Part shown: positions 5,957 through 7,209 of the stretch, piece by piece
Layout of the letters: the number at the start of each line of letters is the position of its first letter
Numbering within the stretch: position 1 is the stretch's first letter
Assembly: GCA_021823045.1 (NCBI GenBank)
Contig: JAKAPB010000090.1
Location: 1 to 7,209 of the forward strand
Direction of reading: 5' to 3'
From: Actinomycetes bacterium
GTDB lineage: Bacteria > Actinomycetota > Acidimicrobiia > Acidimicrobiales > Acidimicrobiaceae
Length of the DNA stretch: 7,209 bases
Made by a program: the position numbers and the translations under genes
Notes under the pieces: generated by a model
What the model was told of the DNA's origin: nothing
The model's database searches: none
Seen by the model: only the letters and a program-made list of their open reading frames with translations

Positions 5957-6132
5957 TGGTGAGTCCTTAGCCGTCCCGAGGTCCCATTTCCCGAAGGTTC
6001 GCAGGTTATGCGTGGCACAATTGGAAAGAATGTGCGAAATTGGCGGCTGGAAATTGAGTTCGGCGCTGCTATTTGAGCAGTGATGTTTAAGAAAGTTGTT
6101 TTATATGGTGGAAGTGTCTGCGGAACGATGAT

Positions 6133-6145
6133 ATACCAGTGGTAT
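6133..6145. promoter_or_regulatory. 13-bp perfect palindrome, operator-like
   Basis: ATACCA-G-TGGTAT is a perfect odd-centred palindrome. Weaker wobble pairing continues outside it. Short palindromes of this size are typical of dimeric repressor sites such as GntR or TetR families, though no regulator is encoded here. It lies about 175 bases upstream of the ABC transporter start and could control that gene. The assignment is inference from symmetry. Confidence 0.3.
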
Positions 6146-6304
6146 GTTATTTGTTAGGTCAGCAAATGATTGGGGTAAGTCTGTAGCGCAAAGGCGATTA
6201 CCGACGGATTTGCTGGCGGCAGTTTTTGAGTTCGTAATGGCTACCTTCAGGGATCTGATCTAAGGAGAACTGAAAGTAGCTGCGGCGTTCCATACCGACT
6301 CAGT

Positions 6305-6311
6305 AGGGGGG
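6305..6311 (+). promoter_or_regulatory. Ribosome binding site supporting a TTG start
   Basis: AGGGGGG ends seven bases before TTG 6319 and overlaps the in-frame TAG that closes the frame upstream. It is the only site well placed for the transporter ATPase, so it supports TTG as initiator and the product start M-E-K-S-Q-V-Q-I. Confidence 0.5.
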
Positions 6312-6318
6312 TCACCGG

Positions 6319-7209
6319 TTGGAGAAGAGTCAGGTTCAGATTTCGTGCAAGAACCTATGGAAGGTTTTTGGGCCAAAGGGTGCGAGTCTGGTGGGCTCAC
6401 CAGATGCGGGCCTTCCGCCAGCGGAGCTGCAGGAGAAGACCGGTTGTGTCGTAGCCATAAGAGACGTGTCTTTCGAGGTCGCTCGGGGCGAGGTGTTTGT
6501 GGTTATGGGCTTGTCCGGTTCCGGGAAGTCGACCTTAATCCGTTCGCTAACGAGATTGGTGGATGTCGACGCAGGCGAGATTGAACTCTGCCAGCGTGAC
6601 GTGCGCAAGGCAGATAAGAACCAGCTACGCGATATCAGGAGACACAACGTCTCCATGGTTTTTCAGCAGTTTGCGCTCTTTCCTCACCGGCGGGTAATAG
6701 ATAATGTCGCATTTGGGCTCGAAATACAGGGTGTAAAGAAGGCCGATCGCTACCGCAAGGTCGATGAACTTCTGCAGATTGTTGGATTGAGTGGATTCGG
6801 AAACTCTTACCCCAGCGAGCTATCTGGGGGAATGCAGCAGAGGGTGGGACTTGCCCGGGCGCTTGCGGTGGACCCAGAGGTGCTCCTTTTCGACGAAGCT
6901 TTCAGTGCCTTGGACCCACTTATTCGCAGGGAAATGCAGGATCAAGTCATTCACCTCCAAGAACAGCTTCATAAGACAGTGGTCTTTGTGAGCCATGACC
7001 TGGACGAGGCTCTGAAGCTTGGTGACCGCATAGCGATCATGCGCAATGGTGCCTTTGTTCAGGTTGGAACCCCGGAGGAAGTCGTGGGTTCGCCCAAGGA
7101 TGCATATGTGGCTGCGTTTACCAGGGACGTATCGCGTTCAAAAGTGCTCACCGCAAGGTGGGCGATGCAAGCTCCAAGATACGCAAGTCTCTCTTCCTAC
7201 GAGGACCGA
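6319..7209 (+). CDS. Glycine betaine/proline-type ABC importer ATP-binding protein (ProV/OpuAA-like), 3' truncated
   Basis: This cytoplasmic ATPase subunit powers import of compatible solutes such as glycine betaine or proline betaine. The 297 visible residues contain Walker [10 protein letters not shown] (64-72), the Q-loop in [11 protein letters not shown] (around 116), signature [15 protein letters not shown] (168-182), Walker [13 protein letters not shown] (188-199) and switch His226 in FVSHDLDEA. The N-terminal insert ([24 protein letters not shown]) and the [10 protein letters not shown] and [18 protein letters not shown] signatures are specific to the ProV/OpuAA branch. The window ends as the usual C-terminal CBS regulatory region would begin (VLTARWAM onward). 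No ATG or GTG precedes the conserved start. TTG 6319, seven bases after AGGGGGG and following an in-frame TAG at 6304-6306, is the best start. Permease and binding-protein genes should follow outside the window. Confidence 0.93.
   Translation, partial: MEKSQVQISCKNLWKVFGPKGASLVGSPDAGLPPAELQEKTGCVVAIRDVSFEVARGEVFVVMGLSGSGKSTLIRSLTRLVDVDAGEIELCQRDVRKADKNQLRDIRRHNVSMVFQQFALFPHRRVIDNVAFGLEIQGVKKADRYRKVDELLQIVGLSGFGNSYPSELSGGMQQRVGLARALAVDPEVLLFDEAFSALDPLIRREMQDQVIHLQEQLHKTVVFVSHDLDEALKLGDRIAIMRNGAFVQVGTPEEVVGSPKDAYVAAFTRDVSRSKVLTARWAMQAPRYASLSSYEDR

Larger units (their letters stand above)
5520..6318. other. Long intergenic region without a recognisable gene
   Basis: About 800 bases separate the divergently read VOC and ABC transporter genes. 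I found no frame with a plausible protein beyond a possible 11-codon ORF at 5916-5951. Strong-looking ribosome sites at 5831-5836 (AGGAGG) and near 6262-6267 (AAGGAG) have no ATG, GTG or TTG at proper spacing. The region contains the 21-bp tandem repeats, an 11-bp-arm inverted repeat and a 13-bp palindrome listed separately. Its texture is locally more AT-rich than the operon. It could be control DNA, an untranslated RNA or decayed sequence. Confidence 0.6.

Noticed and set aside
6336..6656. 106-codon - strand and 79-codon + strand frames
   Set aside because: Both are shadows of the ABC ATPase, whose own frame carries the Walker A region here.

Overview
The window looks like part of a bacterial chromosome with moderate-to-high GC. 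The genes suggest an actinobacterium: a short 'glyoxalase-like' VOC protein, a ProV/OpuAA-type ATPase, and a methylenetetrahydrofolate reductase (MTHFR) homologue that resembles, from memory, the non-canonical mycobacterial type. This placement is inferred from protein character only. No rRNA, tRNA, insertion sequence or CRISPR array was found.

Positions 1-4674 hold five tightly packed + strand genes, which I read as one operon for corrinoid-dependent methyl transfer into the folate pool. They are: the C-terminal part of a methyltransferase corrinoid protein (cut by the window edge just after its expected cobalt-binding His); a methyltetrahydrofolate:corrinoid methyltransferase of the pterin-binding fold; a RACo-like corrinoid reductive activator with an N-terminal [2Fe-2S] ferredoxin domain and a C-terminal ASKHA ATPase domain; a DUF1638 protein of unknown function; and a divergent MTHFR homologue. 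The proposed flow is methyl donor -> (substrate methyltransferase, presumably upstream and not visible) -> corrinoid protein -> methyl-THF -> methylene-THF and onward oxidation or biosynthesis. The activator rescues Co(II) corrinoid. Three of the four junctions overlap or are coupled, so the genes are probably translated together.

Positions 4675-5147 are non-coding and lie between convergent genes. They contain several hairpins, one of which may be a terminator. On the - strand, 5148-5519 encodes a small VOC-superfamily protein with a clear ribosome binding site and a candidate promoter.

Positions 5520-6318 (about 800 bases) show no convincing gene. They hold three perfect head-to-tail copies of a 21-bp unit, an 11-bp-arm inverted repeat overlapping a possible 11-codon ORF, and a 13-bp operator-like palindrome. 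From 6319 to the right edge is the ATPase of a glycine betaine/proline-type ABC importer (ProV/OpuAA), probably starting at TTG and running off the window. Its proximity to the methyl-transfer operon makes a quaternary amine such as glycine betaine a reasonable, unproven guess for the methyl donor.
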